30,162 nucleotides of DNA, taken from positions 1 to 30,162 of the forward strand of contig JAHQVR010000081.1 of NCBI GenBank assembly GCA_019634245.1, written 5' to 3'. Of the stretch, positions 18,158 through 25,662 are shown piece after piece. Within the stretch, counting starts at the first letter, position 1, and every line of letters starts with the position of its first letter. The notes under the pieces are model-generated. The model saw only the letters and a list, made by a program, of their open reading frames with translations. It made no database searches and was not told the DNA's origin. This DNA is from Gammaproteobacteria bacterium. Its GTDB lineage: Bacteria; Pseudomonadota; Gammaproteobacteria; Granulosicoccales; Granulosicoccaceae. Position numbers and translations under genes: made by a program.

Positions 18158-18976
18158 CTAGGGTCGGCAAACGATATAACCCAGCCAGCACGCGAAATCA
18201 TCCGCCTCATCTGTGGCGATATATTCATCCAGTGGTTCATCATTGTCATCATCGAATTCCTGCCGATAGACAATCGTTTCACTAAAACCAGCGTCTTTCA
18301 GCACATCACGCAGTTCCCGTGCGCCCCATACCCGCCAGGTATAGTTAAACGCGTTTTTCATCTTTGATTTATCCGGAAAATGAAAATGGATGGCACATTT
18401 GAGCTCGTAGGTTATCGCGTTAAACTCCACCTGCTCCCAGACGTATTTGAATCCCTCAACCTTTCGTTTTTCTTTTTGTGTTTGATAACACTCAGAACCA
18501 CCAAATACGTCGAGAAAAAGTAGACCATCATCCACCAACGCCTCACGCACACTCTTGAAATAGTTCAGCAGAACTTCCCGCTCTTGAAAAAACCAGTAGC
18601 TAAAATTGTAGGCTTGAATCATGTCCACTTTTTCAGTTTGGACATCTCGAACATCCGCTTCGATCAATGTTAAGCGTTTTTGTTGCTCCGCATTAAGCTG
18701 GGTTACGTTATGTTCTTTGCCCCAGTCGAGTACCTCTGGGTCGAAATCTATACCAATGGCTCGATTCGCCTTGCGCAGCTTGATCCATTCAACGCTGGAT
18801 ATAGCGGTTCCACAAAAATCTTCACGCATACTGATGGGCTTACGCCCAGTGAGTTTTTTAAACGTATCATCCATGAACTCGAGTTCAAACTCGGAATTCT
18901 GAACCGCCTCTTGATACAACGCATGCCGATCAGCGGTATCTGCCATGGTAAGTGCGTTTTCTTCTGCAGATTGCAT
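18158..18976 (-). CDS. Class I SAM-dependent methyltransferase
   Basis: A 272-residue Rossmann-fold methyltransferase. The SAM-binding motif I is the variant MREDFCGTA (about residues 56-64) instead of a glycine-rich DxGxGxG loop, followed by motif II IGIDFDPEVLDWGKEH and motif III LIEADVRDV. The REDFCGT form defines a known bacterial subgroup whose substrate is not established. The C-terminus holds WRVWGARELRDVLKDAGF, common in methyltransferases. Two ATG starts, at 18976 and 18946, are possible. It is convergent with the kinase gene (20 bp apart) and 92 bp from yadH, so probably transcribed alone. Confidence 0.83.
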   Translation of the reverse strand: MQSAEENALTMADTADRHALYQEAVQNSEFELEFMDDTFKKLTGRKPISMREDFCGTAISSVEWIKLRKANRAIGIDFDPEVLDWGKEHNVTQLNAEQQKRLTLIEADVRDVQTEKVDMIQAYNFSYWFFQEREVLLNYFKSVREALVDDGLLFLDVFGGSECYQTQKEKRKVEGFKYVWEQVEFNAITYELKCAIHFHFPDKSKMKNAFNYTWRVWGARELRDVLKDAGFSETIVYRQEFDDDNDEPLDEYIATDEADDFACWLGYIVCRP

Positions 18977-19068
18977 AGTGTGATTTTGCCTTAGATTAAA
19001 TGAGAGTGTGGATAGGTGGCATCAATGTGTGTTTAGCTCGATTCTAATAATCATCTGTTACACCCGGC

Positions 19069-19845
19069 CTATTGCTTAATGCCGACTCCTCGATTGAGTA
19101 AGAGCATGGCGATAGTCCCCAACATAAAGATAAAAATAAGTATAACCGACAAACTCTGCCAGATCGGAATATCACTAATGCCCAATATGCCGTAACGAAA
19201 ACCGTTGATCATATAAAGCACTGGATTAAACAAAGAGACTTTTTGCCAAAACTCGGGTAATAGATGAATTGAATAGAAAATTCCACCTAGATAAGTCAAA
19301 GGGGTCAGTACAAAATTGGGAATGATAGAAATTTCATCAAAAGTTTTTGCATATACCCCATTAATCAGCCCACCCAAGGCGAACATGACCGATGTCAATA
19401 CAGCGACCAAAATAGTGAGCACAGGATTGACCGGCACAATTTGGGTGAAAAGTAAGGATACGACTGCAACAATAATACCCACTGCCAACCCTCTAGCAAC
19501 GCCACCGACGACAAACCCCAGCAAGATGGTGAAATTATGGACTGGTGATACCAATAGTTCTTCAATAAACATCTGCAGCTTGGAACTGAAAAACGACGAA
19601 GACACATTGGAGTAAGAATTTATTATGATGGACATCATGATGATCCCGGGAACGATGTAGTCCATGTAAGGCACACCATCCATCTCGCGAATCCTTGAAC
19701 CGATCAAACCGCCAAAAATCAACATATACAACACAGCATTGACAGCCGGTGGGGTCAAGGTCTGAACCCAAATGCGCATAAAACGACGTATCTCTTTGCG
19801 CACAATGGTGAACAGGGCGACCCGGTCGGTTAACAGCGCGTTCAT
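19069..19845 (-). CDS. yadH: ABC-2 type transporter permease, YadH family
   Basis: A 258-residue six-helix permease closely resembling E. coli YadH along its length: FMRIWVQTLTPPAVNAVLY, GLIGSRIREMDGVPYMDYIV, KTFDEISIIPNFVLTPLTYL and the final helix are all of YadH type. With the ATPase YadG it forms an exporter of unknown substrate in the inner membrane; ABC-2 exporters commonly move drugs, lipids or polysaccharides. Its ATG overlaps the yadG stop (ATGA), so subunit synthesis is coupled. Confidence 0.93.
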   Translation of the reverse strand: MNALLTDRVALFTIVRKEIRRFMRIWVQTLTPPAVNAVLYMLIFGGLIGSRIREMDGVPYMDYIVPGIIMMSIIINSYSNVSSSFFSSKLQMFIEELLVSPVHNFTILLGFVVGGVARGLAVGIIVAVVSLLFTQIVPVNPVLTILVAVLTSVMFALGGLINGVYAKTFDEISIIPNFVLTPLTYLGGIFYSIHLLPEFWQKVSLFNPVLYMINGFRYGILGISDIPIWQSLSVILIFIFMLGTIAMLLLNRGVGIKQ

Positions 19846-20774
19846 GCCTGCTCCTCTTCTACAGTCTGATTGACCAGCCTTAAGAAAAATTCTTCGAGTC
19901 GATTGGACTTGTTCCGTAGACTTTTAACGATAATATTTTGCTGCTGCAAGAACCCAATGAGCTCACTGACGTTTTGATGCTGCAATACATCAGCCTCAAG
20001 CCGTGAATCTTCGCGCACTCTCAATTCAAAAGGCGAAGATATGGGCAACTCACGAATAGGCTCTTGTAAATCCAACACGAAGGTCTCTAACATCGCACTA
20101 CTGAGTAGCTTCGCGACAGCACCCTGCTCAATGATTTTTCCGTCATCGATAATAGCCACATTTTTACACAGAGCTTCCGCTTCCTCGAGATAGTGCGTAG
20201 TCAATATTATCGTCGTCCCCTGCTCCTTGTTTATTTCACTCAAAAGCTCCCACATAGATCGGCGTATTTCAATGTCAACACCCGCAGTAGGTTCATCCAA
20301 AATCAGCAACCTTGGCTCATGAACCAATGCACGTGCGATCATCAAACGTCTTTTCATACCACCAGACAATTCGCGACCAGGCGTGTCGCGCTTCTCCCAA
20401 AGCTCCAGTTTTTTCAAATAGTAGGAGGCTCGATCTTTAGCGATTTTCCGCGGTATTCCGTTGTAGCCCGCAACATTGAGCAGCGTATAGAAGATAGGCT
20501 CGAATCCGCTAAAGTTGAAATCCTGCGGCACCAGACCGATGTGGGATTTGACGATCGAGCGTTCGGTGTCGAGATCATGACCAAACACAGTGACTCGACC
20601 ACTGGATTTATTGACCAGTGACGCAACGATCCCAATCGCTGTGGACTTCCCCGCCCCATTGGGCCCTAGCAGCGCAAAAAAATCGCCCGATTCAACTGCC
20701 AGATCAATGCCTTTAAGGGCCTCTGTGGAACTATCATAGGTTTTTCTTAATTGCTCGATAACAAGCGCATTCAT
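19842..20774 (-). CDS. yadG: ABC transporter ATP-binding protein, YadG family
   Basis: The chosen ATG at 20774 gives 310 residues, close to E. coli YadG (308); the frame opens 13 codons earlier at a GTG (20813) that adds residues without family resemblance. Motifs are Walker A GPNGAGKST, the signature LSGGMKRRLMIARALVHEP and Walker B LLILDEPTAGVD, followed by HYLEEAEALCKNVAIIDDGK. The C-terminal NKSNRLEEFFLRLVN is also a YadG mark. It powers the YadH permease. Confidence 0.94.
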   Translation of the reverse strand: MNALVIEQLRKTYDSSTEALKGIDLAVESGDFFALLGPNGAGKSTAIGIVASLVNKSSGRVTVFGHDLDTERSIVKSHIGLVPQDFNFSGFEPIFYTLLNVAGYNGIPRKIAKDRASYYLKKLELWEKRDTPGRELSGGMKRRLMIARALVHEPRLLILDEPTAGVDIEIRRSMWELLSEINKEQGTTIILTTHYLEEAEALCKNVAIIDDGKIIEQGAVAKLLSSAMLETFVLDLQEPIRELPISSPFELRVREDSRLEADVLQHQNVSELIGFLQQQNIIVKSLRNKSNRLEEFFLRLVNQTVEEEQA

Positions 20775-20862
20775 AGTGGACGGATAACGGATAAAGGTAA
20801 GATTGGCGGCCACAAAGTGAACCGTACACAGTTAAACAGCTTATGGTAGCAGCTTCAGTGAA

Positions 20863-20879
20863 AGAATCACGATGATTCT
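20863..20879 (-). terminator. Perfect hairpin after the lytic transglycosylase gene
   Basis: AGAATCA and TGATTCT form a 7-bp perfect stem with a 3-nt loop, starting about 10 nt past the stop of the transglycosylase gene. On the minus strand it is followed by TTCACT, so the U-tract is poor. It may be a weak terminator or transcript-end stabiliser between that gene and yadG. Confidence 0.35.
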
Positions 20880-20888
20880 AGCGAGCGA

Positions 20889-21893
20889 CTAATTTAGCGC
20901 CAGTTGACTTTTAAATCGAGCGGCCTGAGTATAAAAGCGATAGTGACTTAAAACGCTTTTTACGTAGCCCTGGGTTTCTTGAAACGGCGGAATGCCTTTA
21001 TGTCGATGGACATTCCCTGGCCCGGCATTGTAGGCGGCCAAAGTAAGATCAATACGGCCAAATCGTTCATACAACGATGCCAGGTACTTAATACCACCAT
21101 CAAGATTTTGCTCTGGATCTGTCGGGTCAGCAACCTCCAGCCAAGCCGCGGTGGCCGGCATTAGCTGCATAAGCCCAATGGCACCAGCGTAGGATTCTGC
21201 TTTCGGATCAAAGCACGATTCTTTGGTAATCACAGCTTTTACCAGATTGATGCTCACTCCATACTTCATGGATAGACGTTGGATGGTATCTTCATATCGG
21301 GCTGCTCTTCGAGCTATCGCGGTCGGCGACAAGCCCATACACCTAACAGCCGGTATTGGCTCAGGAGTTCCGTCTGTGGTGACAGAATTCGCGTGGTAGG
21401 CAATCATGGGTATGAATCGACGCACGGGCAATTTTTTCGTTACAGCCAGATTCGGGAAACTCACTCCACCCATAGCCCACTTGGTTAACTCTATGGAAAG
21501 TTCATCAGGGCCTGAAGCGCTTTTTTCAAGCAAGGCTTTCGCATCCACCTGCTTTAGATATTGGCGAGAAAAATAGCGAGTTCCTGCCGTTTGGAATACT
21601 GGAGGACTCTCAGACACTTTGAGCAAACGATTCTGGTACAAACCGAACTCAGCCGTAAGGCGATCATTAAATAGCCAAGAGTGCGAAAACTGCGATGTCT
21701 GTTGGTCCGAGCTTGAACTGGGCGCTAGAGGCGAAAGAACAGATCCAGTAACCGGCATTGGCGCTCGATGCGAATTGCCAACGCTGGGTAACATTGCGGC
21801 AAAGGCTGCCGACAAAAACGCCGCCGTTATAAGAACAGCGATAGATACCCGTTGCAGTATAGAGCCTGCCAACTCAGATAGTTCAGTTCTCAT
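20889..21893 (-). CDS. Membrane-anchored lytic transglycosylase (SLT domain)
   Basis: A peptidoglycan-cleaving transglycosylase of the Slt/MltC fold. The catalytic segment VKAVITKES carries the acid Glu, followed by AESYAGAIGLMQLMPATA and AAYNAGPGNVHRH, all family hallmarks, in the last 130 residues. The N-terminal hydrophobic stretch ILQRVSIAVLITAAFLSAAF acts as a signal or membrane anchor with no lipobox. ATG 21893 is chosen because AAGAAGG lies 5 nt upstream; an earlier ATG at 21932, overlapping the thioesterase stop as TGATG, adds 13 Asn/Lys-rich residues. The middle region (about 60-190) is unfamiliar. Confidence 0.88.
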   Translation of the reverse strand: MRTELSELAGSILQRVSIAVLITAAFLSAAFAAMLPSVGNSHRAPMPVTGSVLSPLAPSSSSDQQTSQFSHSWLFNDRLTAEFGLYQNRLLKVSESPPVFQTAGTRYFSRQYLKQVDAKALLEKSASGPDELSIELTKWAMGGVSFPNLAVTKKLPVRRFIPMIAYHANSVTTDGTPEPIPAVRCMGLSPTAIARRAARYEDTIQRLSMKYGVSINLVKAVITKESCFDPKAESYAGAIGLMQLMPATAAWLEVADPTDPEQNLDGGIKYLASLYERFGRIDLTLAAYNAGPGNVHRHKGIPPFQETQGYVKSVLSHYRFYTQAARFKSQLALN

Positions 21894-21931
21894 CCAAGCC
21901 TTCTTGTTGTTATTATTATCTTGAGCCAGCA

Positions 21932-22363
21932 TCAGCTGCCAGCCTGAACTTGTATGGTACCCAGAACCCGTCGTATGGAGTCTGGGATTTTCGTAGGCCG
22001 CTCTGTGGCTGCATCAACGAATACATCCACTATAAAGCCTGTGGCGCCCACGCTATCACTATTTTTGGCGAAAATGCCAAGTTCATAACGAACACTACTA
22101 TTGCCAATCTTAGCAACGCGAAGTCCGCACGCAAGCTCCTGTGGATATTTAACAGCGCTGTGATACTGACACCCATTCTCAACTGTGAAGCACCGCACAT
22201 CACCAGACGCAAGATCGAGACCGTGCTCCACTTCCAAAAAACGCATAACTGTATTTTCAAACACAGAATAATACACCGCATTATTCATATGTCCGTATCG
22301 ATCATTGTCGATCCAACGAGTCGGCATATGAAGTACGAATGGATAGTGTGACAGCTCTTCCAT
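21932..22363 (-). CDS. Acyl-CoA thioesterase, 4-hydroxybenzoyl-CoA thioesterase (hotdog) family
   Basis: From ATG 22363 the protein has 143 residues, normal for a single hotdog domain. The active-site pattern TRWIDNDRYGHMNNAVYYSV near the N-terminus is that of YbgC/FcbC-type thioesterases, with the second Asp as the probable catalytic residue. The substrate is not predictable. The open frame runs further upstream to 22453, but that part lies inside the adenosyltransferase gene and looks like a frame shadow. It starts 7 nt after the adenosyltransferase stop. Confidence 0.85.
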   Translation of the reverse strand: MEELSHYPFVLHMPTRWIDNDRYGHMNNAVYYSVFENTVMRFLEVEHGLDLASGDVRCFTVENGCQYHSAVKYPQELACGLRVAKIGNSSVRYELGIFAKNSDSVGATGFIVDVFVDAATERPTKIPDSIRRVLGTIQVQAGS

Positions 22364-22370
22364 GACAGAT

Positions 22371-22940
22371 TCAGACCGGCAAATCAATCGGTGGTCGATC
22401 TTTTTGCCATAGCACTTCGTTACCGCCGTTTTCTCTAGCCAATACACGGGCAAACACGAATAGCATATCGGACAGACGGTTTAAGTATTTCATCGACAGT
22501 GGCGGCACTTCGGTTTCTTCAGCAATGAGCTCAACAACCAAACGCTCCGCTCTGCGACAAACAGTACGACACACGTGTGTTAGAGCAGCGGCTTTCGATC
22601 CACCGGGCAGTATAAAATCTTTCAACGGAGGCAAGTTTGCGTTGAAGTGGTCTAGCGTGTCTTCAAGCCACTGAATGTGATGCTCCTGGATTGCCTGGTG
22701 CCCAGGAATGCACAGCTCTCCACCCAAATCAAACAAATGATGTTGCACCTCATTTAACACCCGGCGCATCGTCTCGGGCATATCCTCAGTTAACAACAAG
22801 CCCACGAACGAATTGAGTTCATCGGTCGTGCCATAGGCCTCGACTCGAGTACTATTTTTGCTAGTGCGGCTGCCATCGCCCAATCCGGTTGAACCATCGT
22901 CACCGGTACGTGTGTAGATTTTAGATAGTCGATGACCCAC
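22371..22940 (-). CDS. pduO: PduO-type ATP:cob(I)alamin adenosyltransferase
   Basis: This enzyme moves the adenosyl group of ATP to cob(I)alamin, making coenzyme B12. The family opening GHRLSKIYTRTGDDG begins right after a GTG at 22940, so that GTG is chosen (190 residues); the open frame goes up to 23045 but the extra residues lack family resemblance. The ATP-binding KIYTRTGDDGSTGLGDG, AYGTTDELNSFVGLL, and CRTVCRRAERLVVEL with its conserved Arg residues are present. It heads a group with the thioesterase and transglycosylase genes, without obvious metabolic link. AGGG lies about 12 nt upstream of the GTG. Confidence 0.9.
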   Translation of the reverse strand: MGHRLSKIYTRTGDDGSTGLGDGSRTSKNSTRVEAYGTTDELNSFVGLLLTEDMPETMRRVLNEVQHHLFDLGGELCIPGHQAIQEHHIQWLEDTLDHFNANLPPLKDFILPGGSKAAALTHVCRTVCRRAERLVVELIAEETEVPPLSMKYLNRLSDMLFVFARVLARENGGNEVLWQKDRPPIDLPV

Positions 22941-22982
22941 TGGAGAAAGACACCCTGCCTGATTGGAAACCTGTAAATTGTA

Positions 22983-22996
22983 CACAGTATACTGTG
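22983..22996. promoter_or_regulatory. Perfect 14-bp palindrome in a divergent promoter region
   Basis: CACAGTATACTGTG is its own reverse complement. It lies in the 89-bp gap between the adenosyltransferase (minus) and HIT (plus) starts, overlapping possible -10/-35 elements for both. The 16-bp block 22982-22997 agrees at 13 positions with the NrdR-box consensus acaCwAtATaTwGtgt as I remember it. It is not a LexA site, whose half-sites run CTG outwards to CAG. Confidence 0.4.
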
Positions 22997-23029
22997 CGCC
23001 TACGTGCATTAAATTAGGAAATCGCCACG

Positions 23030-23392
23030 ATGTCAGACACCACACTTTTCGCCAAAATCATCGCAAAGGAGCTGCCCTCGGATATGCTCTATCAAGACGA
23101 ATTGGTCACCGCCTTTCGCGATATCAATCCTGCGAAGCCCACCCATGTGCTGATCGTGCCCAATCGAGTGATTCCCACAGTCGATGATGTTGAACCCTCA
23201 GACGAAGCTGCTATGGGTCGTATGCTCAGCGTAGCCCGCACTATCGCTCGCGAAGAAGGCATCAGTGATTCTGGCTATCGCCTGGTCATTAATGTCAAAG
23301 AGCACGGCCGGCAGGAGGTCCCTCATCTGCACATGCACCTGCTCGGCGGTGAGGATGTTGGCCCGATGCTGGTGCGGAAACCCTCCACATGA
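23030..23392 (+). CDS. hinT: HIT-family (histidine triad) nucleotide hydrolase
   Basis: A 120-residue HinT-type purine-nucleoside phosphoramidase. The N-terminal TLFAKIIAKELPSDMLYQDE, central HVLIVPNRVIPTVDDV and the catalytic triad HLHMHLLGG (His-x-His-x-His) near residues 105-113 are diagnostic; the triad His forms the nucleotidyl intermediate. TAGGAAA precedes the ATG at good spacing. Its stop overlaps the start of the MoxR gene (ATGA), which is less usual for hinT and suggests co-expression. Confidence 0.94.
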   Translation: MSDTTLFAKIIAKELPSDMLYQDELVTAFRDINPAKPTHVLIVPNRVIPTVDDVEPSDEAAMGRMLSVARTIAREEGISDSGYRLVINVKEHGRQEVPHLHMHLLGGEDVGPMLVRKPST

Positions 23393-24222
23393 CAGAACCT
23401 CAATACATCCGCACCGCTGATCTCGAATTGGCCGTTAACGCAGCTAGAACACTCGGGCGACCTCTGTTGGTCAAGGGCGAACCGGGCACGGGTAAAACTG
23501 AGCTGGCTTTTTCTGTCGCTGATCAATTGAACGCAACATTATTGCAATGGCACATCAAATCGACAACCCGGGCGCAGCAAGGATTGTACGAATACGACGC
23601 GGTATCGCGGCTGCGAGATTCCCAACTCGGTGACGATCGGGTCCAGGATATTCGCAACTACATCGTCAAAGGTGTGCTGTGGGAGGCGTTTACAGCAACC
23701 GAACCAGTGGTAGTGTTAATAGACGAAATCGATAAAGCCGACATTGAATTTCCTAATGATCTCTTGCAAGAACTCGACAAGATGTCTTTCGACGTTTACG
23801 AAACCAGAGAAACCATCACGGCTGTCCAGCGCCCATTAGTCATCATTACCAGCAATAATGAAAAGGAACTACCCGATGCGTTTTTACGTCGCTGTTTCTT
23901 TCACTATATTGAATTTCCAGATCGAGACACAATGACGAAAATAATTCAGGCACACTACCCGGATTTAAAAAAAGAGTTGCTAAACGCAGCGTTAGAAGTC
24001 TTTTTCGATCTACGAGAAGTACCGGGATTAAAAAAGAAACCCTCTACCTCAGAATTACTCGACTGGCTTAAGTTGTTGATCGCTGATGACTTGCCTGCAG
24101 ACGCTCTAGCGGCTGATCAGCTGCGGACCATCTTGCCCAAAATGCATGGCGCGCTGCTAAAGAACGAACAAGACGTACATTTGTTTGAACGACTCATTTT
24201 TCTCCACAAACAAAAGCGCTAG
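23389..24222 (+). CDS. MoxR-family AAA+ ATPase
   Basis: A 277-residue AAA+ ATPase with Walker A GEPGTGKT (residues 30-37), Walker B VVLIDEIDKADIEF (about 107-120), sensor 1 in LVIITSNNEKELPDAFLRRC (about 152-171) with a likely Arg finger pair, and a C-terminal lid domain. MoxR ATPases act with VWA-domain partners as chaperones that mature or insert metal cofactors in enzymes; CbbQ and the CoxD-type ATPases belong here. The partner is the next gene, 2 nt downstream. The client is unknown, since no metalloenzyme operon is alongside. Confidence 0.9.
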   Translation: MTEPQYIRTADLELAVNAARTLGRPLLVKGEPGTGKTELAFSVADQLNATLLQWHIKSTTRAQQGLYEYDAVSRLRDSQLGDDRVQDIRNYIVKGVLWEAFTATEPVVVLIDEIDKADIEFPNDLLQELDKMSFDVYETRETITAVQRPLVIITSNNEKELPDAFLRRCFFHYIEFPDRDTMTKIIQAHYPDLKKELLNAALEVFFDLREVPGLKKKPSTSELLDWLKLLIADDLPADALAADQLRTILPKMHGALLKNEQDVHLFERLIFLHKQKR

Positions 24223-24224
24223 CT

Positions 24225-25430
24225 GTGCTGCTAAATTTTTTCCAAGCGTTAAAGCAATCCGGACTGAACATATCTCTGTCTGAATTTCTAACCCTACTAG
24301 AAGGCTTATCCAAAGACGTAGGGGTGTTGAGCCTGGATGAGTTCTATCAGTATTCCCGCCTTTGCCTGATCAAGGATGAAAGTCTGTACGACCATTTCGA
24401 TCAGGTGTTCTCTACCTACTGGTCAGGCCGAGAGTCTGCCTTTAACTCAGCCTTCGATGAGATTCCCGACGAATGGTTACACCTAAAAGATCCGTCACAA
24501 CTCACTGATGAGCAGATGGCCATGGTCGAAGCACTGGGAGGCTGGGACGTGCTGATGGAAACGTTAAAACAACGATTGGAGGAGCAGACCGATGAACATC
24601 ACGGCGGCAGTCGATGGATTGGTACCGGCGGCACTTCACCTTTTGGTCATGGCGGCTTTCACCCAGAGGGCATTCGAATCGGCGGGCAGGCCCGCCATGG
24701 TAAGGCCGTTAAAGTCTGGGAGCAACGAAAGTTCCGCAACCTTGATGGTTCGCTTGAAGAAGGTACACGTACGTTCAAAATGGCTCTACGAAAACTCAGA
24801 AAAATGGCACGCGACGGTCATGAAGAGCATTTGGATTTACCCGAAACGATTCGCTCCACTGCCGATAACGCAGGTCTTCTGGAGATCCGTTTAAGAGCTG
24901 AACGACGGAATTCGATCAAAGTGTTGCTGTTACTCGACGTTGGTGGATCCATGGACTACCACACCAGGATTTGTGAGCAACTGTTTTCAGCCGCCAGTGC
25001 CGAATTCAAACGCATGGAACATTTCTACTTTCACAATTTTATCTACGAAAAGGTATGGAAGAACAACGGTAGACGGCATACCGACACTCTAAGTCTGTCT
25101 GAGCTAATGCGCACGTACAGTAAAGATCACCGACTCATACTGGTGGGCGATGCCACGATGAGCCCGTACGAAATTGCGGTGCCTGGTGGGAGTGTCGAAC
25201 ATTGGAACGAAGAAGCGGGTGCCGTTTGGCTGCGTCGCTTAATAACCGCATTCCCTCATTGCACTTGGTTAAACCCTGAGAAGCCCGATTATTGGAACAC
25301 AACACCGTCCATTCGCATGACCCTGGAACTCATGCATGAGCGGATGTATCCATTGAGCGTTGACGGAATTCAACAAGCCATCGATTCGCTGAAAATTCCC
25401 CTCAAACAAACGGCGCTCGACACCCACTGA
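24225..25430 (+). CDS. VWA domain protein, CoxE-like
   Basis: A 401-residue protein starting at GTG, two bases after the MoxR gene. The N-terminal part (MLLNFFQALKQSGLNISLSE) is typical of CoxE-like proteins that pair with MoxR ATPases; a Gly/His-rich segment TGGTSPFGHGGFHPEG lies at about 138-153. The C-terminal VWA domain (about 228-401) has the metal-ion site motif as DVGGSM (238-243), that is DxGxS with Gly in place of the usual first Ser; I believe this variant is common in this subfamily. It probably bridges the ATPase to a client protein. Confidence 0.88.
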   Translation: MLLNFFQALKQSGLNISLSEFLTLLEGLSKDVGVLSLDEFYQYSRLCLIKDESLYDHFDQVFSTYWSGRESAFNSAFDEIPDEWLHLKDPSQLTDEQMAMVEALGGWDVLMETLKQRLEEQTDEHHGGSRWIGTGGTSPFGHGGFHPEGIRIGGQARHGKAVKVWEQRKFRNLDGSLEEGTRTFKMALRKLRKMARDGHEEHLDLPETIRSTADNAGLLEIRLRAERRNSIKVLLLLDVGGSMDYHTRICEQLFSAASAEFKRMEHFYFHNFIYEKVWKNNGRRHTDTLSLSELMRTYSKDHRLILVGDATMSPYEIAVPGGSVEHWNEEAGAVWLRRLITAFPHCTWLNPEKPDYWNTTPSIRMTLELMHERMYPLSVDGIQQAIDSLKIPLKQTALDTH

Positions 25431-25482
25431 AGTCAGAATATTTTTACAAAGCGATCCATCTATTACTTAATAATCAATAAGT

Positions 25483-25488
25483 TATAAA
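25483..25488 (+). promoter_or_regulatory. Possible -10 element in an AT-rich tract
   Basis: TATAAA at 25483-25488 sits in an AT-rich run (25461-25493) following the VWA gene. No good -35 is present at the right distance (CTATTA at 17 bp). If used, transcription would start near 25495, giving a leader of about 170 nt that contains the whole stem structure at 25511-25642. Confidence 0.25.
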
Positions 25489-25510
25489 ACTATCAGCGAC
25501 CCCGCCGCAC

Positions 25511-25642
25511 ACTTGAAAGGGCTCTCATACGGACCAGATCTTGCACTTCAAGTCAGGTGTAGTGCCGGAAAATTTCGGAACACTATTAAAGACGGCTAAA
25601 ACCGAATACCTGGTATCCGCCGAAAGCTCCGGCACTGCACCT
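25511..25642 (+). ncRNA. Candidate structured RNA leader or palindromic repeat element
   Basis: Two helices lie side by side. The first pairs ACTTGAA (25511-25517) with TTCAAGT (25547-25553). The second pairs 25555-25578 with 25620-25642: 15 bp with one G-U, a 3x2 internal loop, then 6 more bp. The 41-nt interior of the second helix has two small hairpins, CGG/CCG (25593-25604) and ATAC/GTAT (25606-25616). This is far more pairing than expected in a short gap. It could be a regulatory leader of the lipoprotein gene, a small RNA, or a dispersed palindromic repeat. I do not recognise a known riboswitch motif in it. Confidence 0.5.
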
Positions 25643-25662
25643 CTTTCAACGCTTTAACGTTC

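Noticed and set aside
22364..22453. Upstream extension of the thioesterase frame overlapping the adenosyltransferase gene.
   Set aside because: The extra 30 residues do not resemble the family, and the ATG at 22363 gives a normal-length hotdog protein.
22983..22996. The palindrome as a LexA (SOS) box.
   Set aside because: LexA sites read CTG-N10-CAG; here the halves are CACAG and CTGTG in the opposite order.
25545..25660. The imperfect palindrome before the lipoprotein gene as an integron attC site.
   Set aside because: The flanks lack paired RYYYAAC and GTTRRRY core sites in the right places, and there is no integrase or cassette array in view.
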